A DNA stretch of 64,000 bases from Variovorax sp. ZS18.2.2 (GCF_024701975.1 NZ_JANLNM010000001.1:1178001-1242000), one strand, 5' to 3'. Shown: positions 50,123 through 59,917, counted from the first letter of the stretch. Notes: a model not told the origin generated them from the sequence alone. Translations and numbers: made by a program.

Positions 50123-52447
50123 TTGAATTTCAGGAAAGAAGGAGATCATATCAAAAATAATGTCAATTCCAGCGGCTTGCTGGACGAATTCGAAGGCACT
50201 GTTCAAGGACATCGCGACGGTCACGGCTTCGTGCAACGCGATGACGGCGAGGCAGACATCTACCTGCCCCCGAACGAGATGCGCGCGGTGTTGCACAAGG
50301 ACCGCGTCAAGGCGCGCGTCGTGCGGCAGGACCGCCGCGGTCGTCCCGAAGGACGCGTGGTCGAAATCGTCGAGCGTCCGGAGCAGCCGATCATCGGCCG
50401 CCTGTTGCACGAAGGCGGCATCTGGCTCGTAGCCCCTGAAGACAAGCGCTATGGGCAGGACGTCCTGATTCCCAAGGGTGCGACCGGTCCCGCCAAGGTG
50501 GGCCAGGTGGTCGTGGTGCAGCTCACCGAGCCGCCGGCCCTGTTCGGCCAGCCCGTGGGCCGCGTGAGAGAAGTGCTGGGCGAGATCGACGACCCCGGCA
50601 TGGAGATCGAGATCGCCGTGCGCAAGTACGGCGTGCCGCATGAGTTTTCCGCGGAGTGCTTGGTCGAAGCCAAGGCCTTGCCCGAGAAGGTTCGCCCCGC
50701 CGACAAGAAGGGCCGCGTCGACCTCACCGACATCCCGCTCGTCACCATCGATGGCGAAGACGCCCGCGACTTCGACGACGCTGTGTACTGCGAGCCCGCC
50801 AAAGTAGGCCGTGGAAAGGGCTGGCGATTGCTGGTCGCGATTGCCGACGTCAGCGCCTATGTGCGGACCGGTTCGGCGATTGACATCGACGCGTACGACC
50901 GCGCCACCAGCGTCTACTTTCCGCGTCGCGTCATCCCGATGCTGCCCGAGAAGCTCTCGAACGGCCTGTGCTCGCTGAACCCCGAGGTCGAGCGCCTGTG
51001 CATGGTGTGCGACATGCTTGTGGCTGCCGATGGCGAGATCTACGCGTACCAGTTCTATCCGGCCGTGATGTTCAGCCACGCGCGTTTCACGTACACCGAA
51101 GTGGCCGCGATCCTTGGTAACACGCGTGGCCCCGAAGCTGCGAAACGCAAGGACCGCGTCAAGGACCTGTTGAACCTCGCCGACGTCTACAAGGCTCTGC
51201 TCAAGCAGCGCGGCAAGCGCGGCGCGGTCGACTTCGAAACTACCGAGACGCAGATCATCTGCGACGACGCCGGCCGCATCGAGAAGATCGTGCCGCGCAC
51301 GCGCAACGAGGCGCACCGCCTCATCGAAGAAGCGATGCTCGCGGCCAACGTGTGCAGCGCCGACTTCATCGCCGAAGGCAAGCATCCGGGCCTGTTCCGC
51401 GTGCACGAAGGTCCGACGCCGGAGAAAAAAGAAATCCTGCGCGGCTACCTCAAGGCCATGGGCGTGGGCCTCACCATCACCGACGATCCGAAGCCCGGCG
51501 AGTTCCAGGCCATCGCCGAAGCCACCAAGGAGCGCCCCGACGCGCAGCAGATCCACACCATGCTGCTGCGCTCGATGCAGCAGGCGATCTACACGCCGTT
51601 CAACAGCGGTCACTTCGGCCTGGCCTACGAGGCGTACACGCATTTCACGAGCCCGATCCGTCGCTACCCCGACCTGCTGGTGCACCGCGTGATCAAGGCG
51701 ATCCTCACGAAGACGCGCTACCAGCTGCCGATGCTGCCGACGCCGGGCGAGGCGCATGCCAAGCTGGCCAAGCGCCTGGCCTCGCGTGTGAAAGCGCCGA
51801 CGAGCAAGCCGCAGAAGGCGACCATTGCGCCCAGCAAGGAAGTGCTGGCCTGGGAAGCCGCGGGCCTGCATTGCAGCGCCAACGAACGTCGCGCCGATGA
51901 AGCCAGCCGCGACGTCGAGGCCTGGCTCAAGTGCAAGTACATGCGCGAACACTTGGGCGAGGAATACGGCGGCGTGGTCACCGCGGCCACCACCTTCGGC
52001 ATCTTCGTCACGCTCGACGCGATGTACGTCGAGGGCCTGGTGCACATCACCGAACTCGGTGGCGAGTACTTCAAGTTCGACGAGATGCGCCAGGAGCTGC
52101 GCGGCGAGCGCACCGGCATCCGCTATGCCATCGGCACGCGCGTGCGGGTGCAGGTGAGCCGCGTCGACCTGGACGGCCGCAAGATCGACTTCCGTCTCGT
52201 GCGCGAAGGCGAAGACCTGACGGCGCGCGCCATGAAGGACAAGGGTGCCGCATCCGGCGGTGTGCCGGTCAAGGCGTCGGCCAAGCGCGGTTCGCGCCAC
52301 AAGGCGGAGGCGGCTACCAGCGACCAGCGGGTCGAGCGCAGCACGGCTGCCGTTGCCGCCGGACCGCAGTCGGCGATGCAGGCCTTCAAGTCGGCGGTCA
52401 AGAAGGCCGCCAACAAGATGAAGGGGCGCAAGCCCCGCCGCGGATGA
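50123..52447 (+). CDS. rnr: ribonuclease R
   Basis: A 774-residue processive 3'-5' exoribonuclease. Order: cold-shock domain (GHGFVQRDDGEADIYLPPNEM near residue 33), a second cold-shock domain, RNB catalytic domain with the metal-binding DGEDARDFDDAVYCE and later HFTSPIRRYPDLLVHR, an S1 domain (EYGGVVTAATTFGIFVTLDA) and a basic Lys/Ala-rich tail. No N-terminal helix-turn-helix, a shorter start than E. coli. The start is unusual: TTG at 50123 has no ribosome binding site, while a perfect AAGGAG (50139-50144) sits 5 bp before an in-frame ATC at 50150. The nearest ATG (50160) is out of frame. Translation may begin at the ATC. Confidence 0.93.
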   Translation: MNFRKEGDHIKNNVNSSGLLDEFEGTVQGHRDGHGFVQRDDGEADIYLPPNEMRAVLHKDRVKARVVRQDRRGRPEGRVVEIVERPEQPIIGRLLHEGGIWLVAPEDKRYGQDVLIPKGATGPAKVGQVVVVQLTEPPALFGQPVGRVREVLGEIDDPGMEIEIAVRKYGVPHEFSAECLVEAKALPEKVRPADKKGRVDLTDIPLVTIDGEDARDFDDAVYCEPAKVGRGKGWRLLVAIADVSAYVRTGSAIDIDAYDRATSVYFPRRVIPMLPEKLSNGLCSLNPEVERLCMVCDMLVAADGEIYAYQFYPAVMFSHARFTYTEVAAILGNTRGPEAAKRKDRVKDLLNLADVYKALLKQRGKRGAVDFETTETQIICDDAGRIEKIVPRTRNEAHRLIEEAMLAANVCSADFIAEGKHPGLFRVHEGPTPEKKEILRGYLKAMGVGLTITDDPKPGEFQAIAEATKERPDAQQIHTMLLRSMQQAIYTPFNSGHFGLAYEAYTHFTSPIRRYPDLLVHRVIKAILTKTRYQLPMLPTPGEAHAKLAKRLASRVKAPTSKPQKATIAPSKEVLAWEAAGLHCSANERRADEASRDVEAWLKCKYMREHLGEEYGGVVTAATTFGIFVTLDAMYVEGLVHITELGGEYFKFDEMRQELRGERTGIRYAIGTRVRVQVSRVDLDGRKIDFRLVREGEDLTARAMKDKGAASGGVPVKASAKRGSRHKAEAATSDQRVERSTAAVAAGPQSAMQAFKSAVKKAANKMKGRKPRRG

Positions 52448-52495
52448 CCCCCTGAAAACCGATACGACAGACAAGCCGAGAAGGAGACATTGAAC

Positions 52496-53263
52496 ATGAG
52501 CGTTGAAAGCAACAACAAGGGCCGCATCGCGATCGTCACGGGCGCGGGTTCCGGCATCGGCCGGGCCGCCGCGCTGGCGCTGCTGGGCGATGGCTGGAGC
52601 GTGGCCCTCGCAGGCCGTCGCCTCGAGCCGCTGGAGCAGGTGGCCGAGGAGTCGGGCGCCGGTGCGCGCGCCTTCGCGGTGCCGACCGATGTGTCGAACG
52701 CCGAATCGGTGCAGTCGCTCTTCGCCGCCACGGTGGAGCGCTTCGGTCGCGTCGACCTGCTGTTCAACAACGCCGGCGTGGGCAACCCGCCGGGCCCGTT
52801 CGAGGACTGGACGCCTGCGCAGTGGCAGGGTGTGGTCGACATCAACCTCTCCGGCATGTTTTTCTGCATCCAGCAGGCGTTCCGCACGATGAAGGCGCAG
52901 GTGCCGATGGGCGGTCGCATCATCAACAACGGCTCCATCTCGGCCACCGCGCCGCGTCCGAATTCGATTGCGTACACGGCAACCAAGCATGCGGTCGAAG
53001 GGTTGACCAAGACCGCATCGCTCGATGGCCGCAAGTACGACATTGCCGTAGGCCAGGTCGACGTGGGCAACGCAATGACCGAGCTGGCTGCGCGCATGGC
53101 CAAGGGCGTGCCGCAAGCGAACGGTGAACTCGCGATCGAGCCGCTGATCGACGTCAAGATCGTGGGCCAGTCGGTGCTCTACATGGCGAACCTGCCGTTG
53201 GAAGCCAACGTGCTCTTCCACACCATCATGGCGACGAAGATGCCCTTCGTCGGGCGCGGCTAA
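52496..53263 (+). CDS. SDR family oxidoreductase
   Basis: A 255-residue classical short-chain dehydrogenase. Cofactor loop [32 protein letters not shown], the catalytic Ser in [13 protein letters not shown] and Tyr-Lys in [13 protein letters not shown] are all present. The substrate is unknown; an Asp is missing at the NAD-selecting position (GRRLEPLE has Arg), suggesting NADP preference. ATG at 52496 lies 9 bp after AAGGAG; a TTG two codons earlier is too close. It converges with the nnr gene, 7 bp apart. Confidence 0.9.
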   Translation: MSVESNNKGRIAIVTGAGSGIGRAAALALLGDGWSVALAGRRLEPLEQVAEESGAGARAFAVPTDVSNAESVQSLFAATVERFGRVDLLFNNAGVGNPPGPFEDWTPAQWQGVVDINLSGMFFCIQQAFRTMKAQVPMGGRIINNGSISATAPRPNSIAYTATKHAVEGLTKTASLDGRKYDIAVGQVDVGNAMTELAARMAKGVPQANGELAIEPLIDVKIVGQSVLYMANLPLEANVLFHTIMATKMPFVGRG

Positions 53264-53270
53264 AGCGCTG

Positions 53271-54731
53271 TCAGAAGGGCGCCTGGCGCGCGAGCGTGCT
53301 GGCCGTGAGCGGGGCCGCATTGGCCGGCCATGTGTCGGCGATGTGGCCGTGTCGCCAGACGGCTTCGCATGCCGCCTCGAACGCCGGTTGCTGCGCTGCC
53401 AGCGCGGCGCCGATCATGCCGGCGAGCACATCGCCGGTTCCGGCCGTTGCGAGCCGGGCGTTGCCTGTGAGGTTGAGTACCGCCGGCGCGTCGCTGTCAT
53501 CGGCGATCACCGTACCCGATCCTTTGAGTACGGCGACCACGCCGAAGCGCGATGCCAGTTGGTGCGCCGCCGCCAAACGGTCCGCCTGAATATCGCCGGC
53601 CGTGCAGCCCAGCAGACGCGCTGCTTCCAGTGGATGAGGCGTGATCACGGTCGGCCTTCCGCGCCGGGCGCGTGACGCCAGTTGCGTCTGCAACGCGCTG
53701 TCGGTTGCGATGGCGTTGAGCGCGTCGGCATCGAGCACCAGTGCAGCCGCCGTCGCCAGCACACGCGGCAGCGCCGAGCGAGCGTCCGTGCCTCCGCCGC
53801 AGCCGCAGACTGCGGTCATGCCCGAAAGGTCGAGCGTGCTGGCGTCCCGGAGCATCAACTCGGGTTGCGTTGTGTCCACCGGCGCAGCGCTGGGGTCGAG
53901 CAGCCCGACGAACACCCGGCCGGCACCCGCATGCAGCGCGGCCGATCCGGCCAGCAGTGCGGCACCTGCCATGCCCGACGCTCCCCCGATCACCGCGACA
54001 TCGCCGTAGCTGCCCTTGTGCGATGCGTGGGTGCGGGCCTGCGCCTTGGGGGCGCCTGCCAGGCGGGCGGTCGATGGCTCGGCGGTGTCACCGCAGCCCA
54101 GGTCGTCGAACCACACCGTGCCTGCTGCGTCGCGGCCCTGCGCGGTGAAGAGGCCGGGCTTCAGGGTCAGGAAGGTCACGCAGAAGCGAGCCGTGTCCGC
54201 ATGGGCTCCGGTGCTGCCCGACAGCACGCCCGTGTCCGCGTTCAGTCCGGACGGCACGTCGACGCTGAGCACCGGCTGGCCCGTTGTATCCATCTCCCGC
54301 AGCCATTCGGCCATGACGCCTTCGGGCGGTCGGGTCGATCCGATGCCGAGCAGCGCATCGATCGCCAGCTCGTATTCGGCCGGCGGCTTCTGCGCAAAGA
54401 TGACGCTGGCGTCCCGGGCACGCTGCAGCGATGCCTTGGCATCGGGCGGCAACCGGTTCTCGTCGCCCAGGAAGGTGACGATCGGCATGAAGCCCCGGTG
54501 CTGCAATTGCGCCGCGGCTTCGAAGCCATCGCCGCCGTTGTTGCCCGGTCCGCAGGCGATCCAGATCGTGCGCGCATGCGGTGCGATCGCCATCGCGAGC
54601 CGCGCCACGGCGAGGCCGGCGCGCTGCATCAGCGTGTGGGCGGGCAGGGCGGTGGCTGCCGGCTGCTCGATGCGGCGCGTTGTCGCGATGTCGAACAGGT
54701 CGGCGACGGTGGCGGAGGTGATGCGGTGCAT
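53271..54731 (-). CDS. nnr: bifunctional NAD(P)H-hydrate epimerase / ADP-dependent dehydratase
   Basis: A 486-residue metabolite-repair enzyme that restores NAD(P)H from its hydrated forms. The N-terminal YjeF_N epimerase domain shows LMQRAGLAVARLA and ACGPGNNGGDGFEAA with the metal/phosphate-binding NNGGD. The C-terminal ribokinase-like dehydratase domain carries HKGSYGDVAVIGGASGMAGA, TPHPLEAARLLG and NARLATAGTGDVLAGMIGA. The start was set where the epimerase fold begins; the open frame extends 169 codons upstream over another gene. It is divergent from a small membrane protein gene, 30 bp apart. Confidence 0.95.
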   Translation of the reverse strand: MHRITSATVADLFDIATTRRIEQPAATALPAHTLMQRAGLAVARLAMAIAPHARTIWIACGPGNNGGDGFEAAAQLQHRGFMPIVTFLGDENRLPPDAKASLQRARDASVIFAQKPPAEYELAIDALLGIGSTRPPEGVMAEWLREMDTTGQPVLSVDVPSGLNADTGVLSGSTGAHADTARFCVTFLTLKPGLFTAQGRDAAGTVWFDDLGCGDTAEPSTARLAGAPKAQARTHASHKGSYGDVAVIGGASGMAGAALLAGSAALHAGAGRVFVGLLDPSAAPVDTTQPELMLRDASTLDLSGMTAVCGCGGGTDARSALPRVLATAAALVLDADALNAIATDSALQTQLASRARRGRPTVITPHPLEAARLLGCTAGDIQADRLAAAHQLASRFGVVAVLKGSGTVIADDSDAPAVLNLTGNARLATAGTGDVLAGMIGAALAAQQPAFEAACEAVWRHGHIADTWPANAAPLTASTLARQAPF

Positions 54732-54761
54732 CGAGGCATTTTGCCGTCCTATGATCGGCGA

Positions 54762-55190
54762 ATGAAGCTCAAGAGCCTTGGCTGGCTGCTGACCCTGCTG
54801 GTCGCGGGGATTGTCTTTTTCCTGGCGGCGACGGTGGCGTGGATCGCTGGCATGGCGTGGTCGCTCGGCTTGCTGGGCCTCGTGTGGGGCACCTTCTTGC
54901 TGGCCGAAGTGAAGCGTTGGGTCCCGTTGCGCGATGTGGCCTGGGTCGCAGGTGTCGCCTATGGCGTCGGCGTGATCCGCTGGTTCGACCTGCCGGTCGA
55001 GGGACTTTCCACCATGCAGCGTTGGCTGATGATGGGCGCTGGTCTGCTGTGCCTTGTTTTCTTTGCGCTCGTGGCGCCCGCGCTGTTGGCATGGGTTGCC
55101 CAGAAGCTCAGGCCGCCAGCGGAGCCCGACCTGCCGGTCGAACCGCCGCCGAGCCCTGAAATGCTTCGGCGGTGGGGCCCTAAAGACTGA
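54762..55190 (+). CDS. small hypothetical membrane protein
   Basis: A 142-residue protein with three to four hydrophobic helices (LKSLGWLLTLLVAGIVFFLA, AWIAGMAWSLGLLGLVWG, WLMMGAGLLCLVFFALVAP) and a Pro-rich cytoplasmic tail (EPDLPVEPPPSPEM). No recognised family. Its last 11 bp overlap the end of the DadA-like gene on the opposite strand. The start codon follows AGCTCAA-poor sequence with no clear ribosome binding site (GGCGA only). Hydropathy makes it very likely a real gene. Confidence 0.72.
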   Translation: MKLKSLGWLLTLLVAGIVFFLAATVAWIAGMAWSLGLLGLVWGTFLLAEVKRWVPLRDVAWVAGVAYGVGVIRWFDLPVEGLSTMQRWLMMGAGLLCLVFFALVAPALLAWVAQKLRPPAEPDLPVEPPPSPEMLRRWGPKD

Positions 55191-56433
55191 GCCGTTCGAC
55201 GCCCAGGCCTTCGAGATCGACGCCCGGGTCGCGTCCACCGATCAGGTCGCCCAGCACGCGCGCGCTGCCACATGACAGCGCCCAGCCGCTCGAGCCGTGG
55301 CCGAGGTTGAGCCACACGCCGGGAATGCCGCTGGCGCCCAGCACCGGCGGGCCGTCAGGGAGCATCGGCCGCGCGCCTTTCCATTGCTGCACGCCCGATT
55401 GCAGCGTCGCCGCGCCAGGGAACCAGTCGTGCAGCACCTTGTAGAGCGTCTGGATCGCGGCCGGATTCATCGTGTCGAGCGAGCCGCCGATCTCGGCGCT
55501 GCCGGCCACGCGCACGCGCTGGCCCAGGCGCGAGATGGCGACCTTGTAGCGCTCGTCCATCACCGCGCTGCGCGGGGCATTGAGCGGCTCGCGCACCGGC
55601 GCGCTGACCGAGTGGCCGTAGACCGGCGCGAGTGGAATCCGCAGGCCCAGCGGGCGCAGCAGCGTTGCCGAGGCCAGGCCGGCGCACACGATCACGGCGT
55701 CGAAGCGCAGCGCTTCCGAGCCGCTGGCGAGCGAGAGCGAGGTGGGCGCCGCGCGGCTCAGCGGCGCGATGTCGCAGTTGAAATGAAACTGCGCGCCGAG
55801 CGCCTCGGCCTCCCACTTGAGCAGCAGCGCGAACTGGCGGCAATTGGCGACCTCGTCTTCCGGCAGATGGATGGCGCCTGCCAGCGGCGTGTCGGCGTTG
55901 AGCGCGGGTTCGATCCGTCGGGCCTCGTCGGCATCGACTTCGCGAAACACGCTGCCGGCCGTGCGCAGCACTTCGAGGCCGGGCTGGATCAGCTTTTTCT
56001 CGCGCTTGGAGCGCAGCAGCACGAGGTAGCCGTCGCTGCGCTCGTAGCTGAGCTCGCGCGCCTCGCTCACTTCGTGCAGCCGGGTGCGGCTGTAGAAGGC
56101 CAGCCGCTGCATGCGGGCGCGGTTGGCGAGGTAGGTCTCGAGCTTGCAGGCCTTCTGCCAGCGCGACATCCAGCTGAGGTCGCGTGCGCCGAGCGGCCAG
56201 CGCAGCTTGATGGCGCCGTGCGTGGAGAGCAGCGAGCGCAGCACCTTCATGCGCATGCCCGGCGCGGCCCACGGCGTGACGTAGCCCGGCGCAATGACGC
56301 CAGCATTGGCGAAACTGGCTTCTTCGGCCGCGGCCCCGCGGCGCTCGAACACGGTCACTTCATGGCCGTCGGAGACCAGTTCCCAGGCGGTGGTGACGCC
56401 GATGATGCCGGCGCCCACGATCGCGATTTTCAT
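55180..56433 (-). CDS. D-amino acid dehydrogenase (DadA-like FAD oxidase)
   Basis: A 417-residue FAD-dependent oxidoreductase of the DAO family. The N-terminal dinucleotide fold is IAIVGAGIIGVTTAWELVSD with an ELV-linked acidic FERRG strand. The GVIAPGYVTPWAAPGMRMKV segment and the C-terminal NLGHGSSGWALSCGSARVLG FAD-binding end are characteristic of DadA, the membrane-associated enzyme that oxidises D-alanine and other D-amino acids to 2-oxo acids. Betaproteobacteria often have several paralogues, and no alanine racemase is adjacent, so exact substrate is open. The stop overlaps the membrane-protein gene. Confidence 0.9.
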   Translation of the reverse strand: MKIAIVGAGIIGVTTAWELVSDGHEVTVFERRGAAAEEASFANAGVIAPGYVTPWAAPGMRMKVLRSLLSTHGAIKLRWPLGARDLSWMSRWQKACKLETYLANRARMQRLAFYSRTRLHEVSEARELSYERSDGYLVLLRSKREKKLIQPGLEVLRTAGSVFREVDADEARRIEPALNADTPLAGAIHLPEDEVANCRQFALLLKWEAEALGAQFHFNCDIAPLSRAAPTSLSLASGSEALRFDAVIVCAGLASATLLRPLGLRIPLAPVYGHSVSAPVREPLNAPRSAVMDERYKVAISRLGQRVRVAGSAEIGGSLDTMNPAAIQTLYKVLHDWFPGAATLQSGVQQWKGARPMLPDGPPVLGASGIPGVWLNLGHGSSGWALSCGSARVLGDLIGGRDPGVDLEGLGVERLSL

Positions 56434-56486
56434 TGATTGTTCAGAGGTAAAGGAGACGGCTGACGCCCGTGGAAAGGCGCGGACAG

Positions 56487-57836
56487 CTATTGGTTTTGCA
56501 GCGCCCGCTCCGCCTGCAGGGCGATGGCGAGCACGGCGTCATCATGCAGTGCGGCGTGCCACAGCATCAGGCCGACTGGCAATTCGCCGGCGGCATGGCA
56601 GGGCAACGAGATGGCGCAGCCGTCGAGCATGTTGACGATCGACGGATTGCGCAGCAGCAGCGCGTTGACGCGGAAGAATTCATCGTCGCGTTCTGCGCCC
56701 GGCGCCACGCTGGCGATGGACGGCGCGGTGAGGGGCACGGTCGGCGAGAGCACGGCGTCGAAGGGCGCGAGCGCTGTTTCGACGCGGGCGATCCAGGCAC
56801 GGCGGGCGTTGAGCAGGTCGATGTATTCGTGCGCCTTCATCGCGGCACCGCGCAGGATGCGCTGGGCCACGCGCGGGTCGTAGCCCGCGCCGCTGCGCTC
56901 CAGCAGCAGGCGGTGCCAGGCATGCGATTCGGCCGCGGAGAAGCCACCAGTGGCGTTGATGGATTGCAGGTCGGCCAGCTCAGGCAGTTCGATTTCCTCG
57001 ATACGAGCGCCCGCGGCGCGAAGCGTTTTCAATGTGCGTTCGATAGCGGCAGCCACGGCCGGCTCGATGCCGTCGAAGAAAACGTTCTTCACGACGGCCA
57101 GCTTGTAGGCGGCGAGTGGGGCCGTGCCGGCGGTCACGCGTCGGGCCGAAAGGATCTCGTGCGCGGTGATCGCGTCACGCACCGATCGCGTCATGGCGCA
57201 GACGGTGTCGAGCGTGGTCGACAGCGGCAGCGCGCCGTCGGCCGGCACCAGGCGGGCCGTGTTCTTGAAGCCGACGATGCCGTTCAGCGCCGCCGGGATG
57301 CGGATCGAGCCGCCGGTGTCGGAGCCCAGGCCGATGAAGGCGGCGCCGCTGGCCACCGAGATCGCCGCGCCGGAAGAGGAGCCCCCCGGGATGCGCGGGG
57401 TGGCCTTGTCGCTGACGTTGACCGGCGTGCCGTGATGCGGATTGGTGCCCACGCCCGAGAAGGCGAATTCGCTCATGTTGGTGCGGCCCGTGGGCACGCC
57501 GCCCGCAGCGCGGAGCCGCGCCACCGCGACGGCATCGGCCTTGGCTGCAGGCGCATGAGACAAGACGACGGACCCCGCAGGCGTCGGTTGGCCAGCGATG
57601 TCGAACAGGTCCTTGGAAGTGAAGGCGAGTCCGGCGAGTCTGCTTTCAGGATTCGCCTCGGCGGCACCCTGACGGGCCTCGTCGAACATCGTGCGGGTGA
57701 AAACGTGGGCGCAGGCCGGAGACTCGGAGATTTCGATGGCGCGCGCCATCGAGATTTCGATGGCGCGCGCCATTTCGGTGCGTGCATCGGAGCCACCTGC
57801 CTGAAGGGTGAGACGGGCGGCGTGAAGGTCGTTCAT
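56487..57836 (-). CDS. amidase signature family amidase
   Basis: A 449-residue amidase. The catalytic Ser-cisSer-Lys set is visible: Lys in AFTSKDLFDIAG, the GGSSSGAAISVASGA signature with both Ser residues, and GSDTGGSIRIPAALNGIVGFK. These enzymes hydrolyse amides of many kinds; the substrate is unknown. An in-frame 24-bp tandem duplication near the N-terminus gives ARAIEISM-ARAIEISE (about residues 24-39). The repeat lies in a surface helix before the core and probably does not inactivate it. Same direction as the DadA-like gene, 53 bp downstream. Confidence 0.92.
   Translation of the reverse strand: MNDLHAARLTLQAGGSDARTEMARAIEISMARAIEISESPACAHVFTRTMFDEARQGAAEANPESRLAGLAFTSKDLFDIAGQPTPAGSVVLSHAPAAKADAVAVARLRAAGGVPTGRTNMSEFAFSGVGTNPHHGTPVNVSDKATPRIPGGSSSGAAISVASGAAFIGLGSDTGGSIRIPAALNGIVGFKNTARLVPADGALPLSTTLDTVCAMTRSVRDAITAHEILSARRVTAGTAPLAAYKLAVVKNVFFDGIEPAVAAAIERTLKTLRAAGARIEEIELPELADLQSINATGGFSAAESHAWHRLLLERSGAGYDPRVAQRILRGAAMKAHEYIDLLNARRAWIARVETALAPFDAVLSPTVPLTAPSIASVAPGAERDDEFFRVNALLLRNPSIVNMLDGCAISLPCHAAGELPVGLMLWHAALHDDAVLAIALQAERALQNQ
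57727..57774 (-). repeat. 24-bp tandem duplication within the amidase gene
   Basis: Two adjacent 24-bp copies (57727-57750 and 57751-57774), 23 of 24 bases identical. The copies are in frame and add eight residues to the N-terminal helix of the amidase. Confidence 0.9.
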
Positions 57837-57894
57837 GGGTGGCTGCTGGTGCCGTGGGCGGCTCGGTTCAAGGGGGAAAGAGGGGCTGCGGCCG

Positions 57895-57903
57895 TGCTAT
57901 ACT
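57895..57903 (+). promoter_or_regulatory. extended -10 promoter of rpsB
   Basis: TGCTATACT, a consensus extended -10, lies about 145 bp before the rpsB start. It gives a long leader, as is usual for rpsB, where S2 binds its own mRNA. A -35 is not obvious. The divergent amidase gene starts 59 bp away on the other side. Confidence 0.55.
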
Positions 57904-58048
57904 CTTTGGGTTTCGCTGGTCGAGCGACGGCTCCCGTTGCATCCAGCCAAACACATCCGCAAACCAGCCCAATCAAGGTGTTGTGACTCCATTCGAAAGG
58001 AGCGCAAAACGGGCTGGATTTTAGACCCAACCTTTGGAGTAATTTCTA

Positions 58049-58804
58049 ATGTCTACCACCATGCGCGAAATGCTGGAAGCCGGTGTCCATTTCGGTCACC
58101 AAACCCGCTTCTGGAACCCCAAGATGGCCCCGTTCATCTTCGGCCATCGCAACAAGATCCACATCATCAACCTGGAAAAATCGCTCCCGATGTTCCAGGA
58201 CGCGATGAAGTACGCCAAGCAACTCACGGCCAACCGCGGCACGATCCTGATGGTCGGCACGAAGCGCCAGGCCCGTGAAATCGTCGCGGCAGAAGCCCGT
58301 CGCGCCGGCGTGCCTTTCGTCGACACCCGCTGGCTCGGCGGCATGCTGACCAACTTCAAGACCGTCAAGACCTCGATCAAGCGTCTGAAGGACATGAAGG
58401 CCCAGCAGGAAGCCGGCCTCGACAGCCTGAGCAAGAAGGAGCAGCTGACCTTCTCGCGCGAAATCGCGAAGCTCGAAAAGGACATCGGCGGCATCCAGGA
58501 CATGGCTGCCTTGCCTGATGCCATCTTCGTGATCGACGTGGGCTTCCACAAGATCGCCGTGGCCGAAGCCAAGAAGCTGGGCATTCCGCTGATCGGCGTG
58601 GTGGACTCCAACCACTCGCCCGAAGGCATCGACTACGTGATCCCCGGCAACGACGACTCGTCCAAGGCCGTCACGCTGTACGCACGCGGCATCGCCGACG
58701 CGATCATCGAAGGCCGCAACAGCGCCGGCGGTGACGTGGTCAAGGCCATCGCCGAAGGCAGCAGCGACGAATTCGTCGAAGTCGAAGAAAGCGCTTCGGC
58801 CTGA
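58049..58804 (+). CDS. rpsB: 30S ribosomal protein S2
   Basis: A 251-residue S2. Motifs: [20 protein letters not shown] at the N-terminus, [27 protein letters not shown] and the C-terminal [21 protein letters not shown] tail of acidic residues (EFVEVEES) follows. A 145-nt leader separates it from the probable promoter. It begins the conserved rpsB-tsf-pyrH-frr cluster; a terminator-like hairpin follows and probably attenuates tsf expression. Confidence 0.98.
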   Translation: MSTTMREMLEAGVHFGHQTRFWNPKMAPFIFGHRNKIHIINLEKSLPMFQDAMKYAKQLTANRGTILMVGTKRQAREIVAAEARRAGVPFVDTRWLGGMLTNFKTVKTSIKRLKDMKAQQEAGLDSLSKKEQLTFSREIAKLEKDIGGIQDMAALPDAIFVIDVGFHKIAVAEAKKLGIPLIGVVDSNHSPEGIDYVIPGNDDSSKAVTLYARGIADAIIEGRNSAGGDVVKAIAEGSSDEFVEVEESASA

Positions 58805-58827
58805 TCGGTTCTCTCGCGAGCCTGAAG

Positions 58828-58853
58828 AAGGGGCTTTGGTGCCCCTTTTTTTT
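58828..58853 (+). terminator. terminator/attenuator between rpsB and tsf
   Basis: AAGGGGC-tttggt-GCCCCTT stem followed by eight Ts (58846-58853). It is positioned inside the rpsB-tsf operon, so it probably lets a fraction of transcripts stop after rpsB. Confidence 0.85.
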
Positions 58854-58885
58854 AACCTGATTTTTGGATTTACGGAGATACACAA

Positions 58886-59821
58886 ATGGCTGCAATCACC
58901 GCAAGCATGGTCGGCGAACTGCGCGCAAAGACCGACGCGCCGATGATGGAATGCAAGAAGGCCCTGACCGAGGCCGAAGGCAACATGGAAAAGGCCGAAG
59001 AGCTGCTGCGCATCAAGCTCGGCAACAAGGCTGGCAAGGCATCGGGTCGTATCACGGCTGAAGGCGTGGTCACGGCTTTCGTCGACGGCGAAGGTTCGTC
59101 GGTTCGGGGCGGCATGATCGAAATCAACTGCGAAACCGACTTCGTCACCAAGAACGACAGCTTCCTGGCCCTGGCCAACGCTGCCGCGATGCTGGTCGCC
59201 AAGAACAACCCCGCCGACATCGCTGCCCTGGGCGCGCTGCCCTACGAGCAGGACGGCTTCGGCCCCACGCTCGAAGACGTGCGCAAGGGCCTGATCGGCA
59301 AGATCGGCGAGAACATGAGCTTCCGCCGCTTCAAGCACTTCGCGGGCAACGGCAAGCTGGCTTCGTACCTGCACGGCACGCGCATCGGCGTGATGGTCGA
59401 GTTCGAGGGCGACGACACGTCGGCCAAGGACGTCGCGATGCACATCGCCGCCATGAAGCCGGTCGCCATCCAGGCATCGGACGTGCCTGCCGACCTGATC
59501 GAAAAAGAGCGCGCCGTTGCCGCTGGCAAGGCCGAAGAAGACCGCAAGACGGCAGAAGCCGAAGGCAAGAAGCCGCAGCCTGCCGACATCGTTGCCAAGC
59601 GCATCGAAGGCGGCGTGCAGAAGTACCTGAAGGAAGTCTCGCTGCACAACCAGCCGTTCGTGAAGAACGACAAGCAGACCGTCGAGCAGATGCTCAAGGC
59701 CGCCAACACGTCGATCAAGGGCTTCACCCTGTACGTGGTCGGCGAAGGCATCGAAAAGAAGGTCGACGACTTCGCAGCCGAAGTGGCCGCGCAAGTTGCA
59801 GCAGCCAAGGCCGCTGCTTAA
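58886..59821 (+). CDS. tsf: elongation factor Ts
   Basis: A 311-residue guanine-nucleotide exchange factor for EF-Tu. The N-terminal UBA-like domain reads [21 protein letters not shown], followed by [14 protein letters not shown], and the dimer core contains [12 protein letters not shown] and [10 protein letters not shown]. The tail is Ala-rich. ACGGAGATACACA precedes the ATG. Follows rpsB with an attenuator in the 81-bp gap. Confidence 0.98.
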   Translation: MAAITASMVGELRAKTDAPMMECKKALTEAEGNMEKAEELLRIKLGNKAGKASGRITAEGVVTAFVDGEGSSVRGGMIEINCETDFVTKNDSFLALANAAAMLVAKNNPADIAALGALPYEQDGFGPTLEDVRKGLIGKIGENMSFRRFKHFAGNGKLASYLHGTRIGVMVEFEGDDTSAKDVAMHIAAMKPVAIQASDVPADLIEKERAVAAGKAEEDRKTAEAEGKKPQPADIVAKRIEGGVQKYLKEVSLHNQPFVKNDKQTVEQMLKAANTSIKGFTLYVVGEGIEKKVDDFAAEVAAQVAAAKAAA

Positions 59822-59835
59822 GCCATAAGGCTTCC

Positions 59836-59869
59836 AACGACGGCGCGTGCTCGCGTGCCGTCGTTTTTT
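59836..59869 (+). terminator. terminator between tsf and pyrH
   Basis: AACGACGGC and GCCGTCGTT pair perfectly around a GC-rich loop, followed by six Ts (59864-59869). A strong rho-independent terminator after tsf; pyrH probably has an additional promoter downstream. Confidence 0.88.
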
Positions 59870-59917
59870 CATCGCTACGTTTTACACTCGTCACCGCCAA
59901 CTCAAAGGAAATTGCCC

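Noticed and set aside
50160..50432. ATG-started frame just after the strong ribosome binding site as the real gene
   Set aside because: It is out of frame with RNase R and has no homology; the cold-shock and RNB domains are in the TTG/ATC frame.
58828..58853. End of the rpsB operon at the hairpin
   Set aside because: tsf follows directly in the same conserved order; the hairpin more likely attenuates than ends transcription completely.
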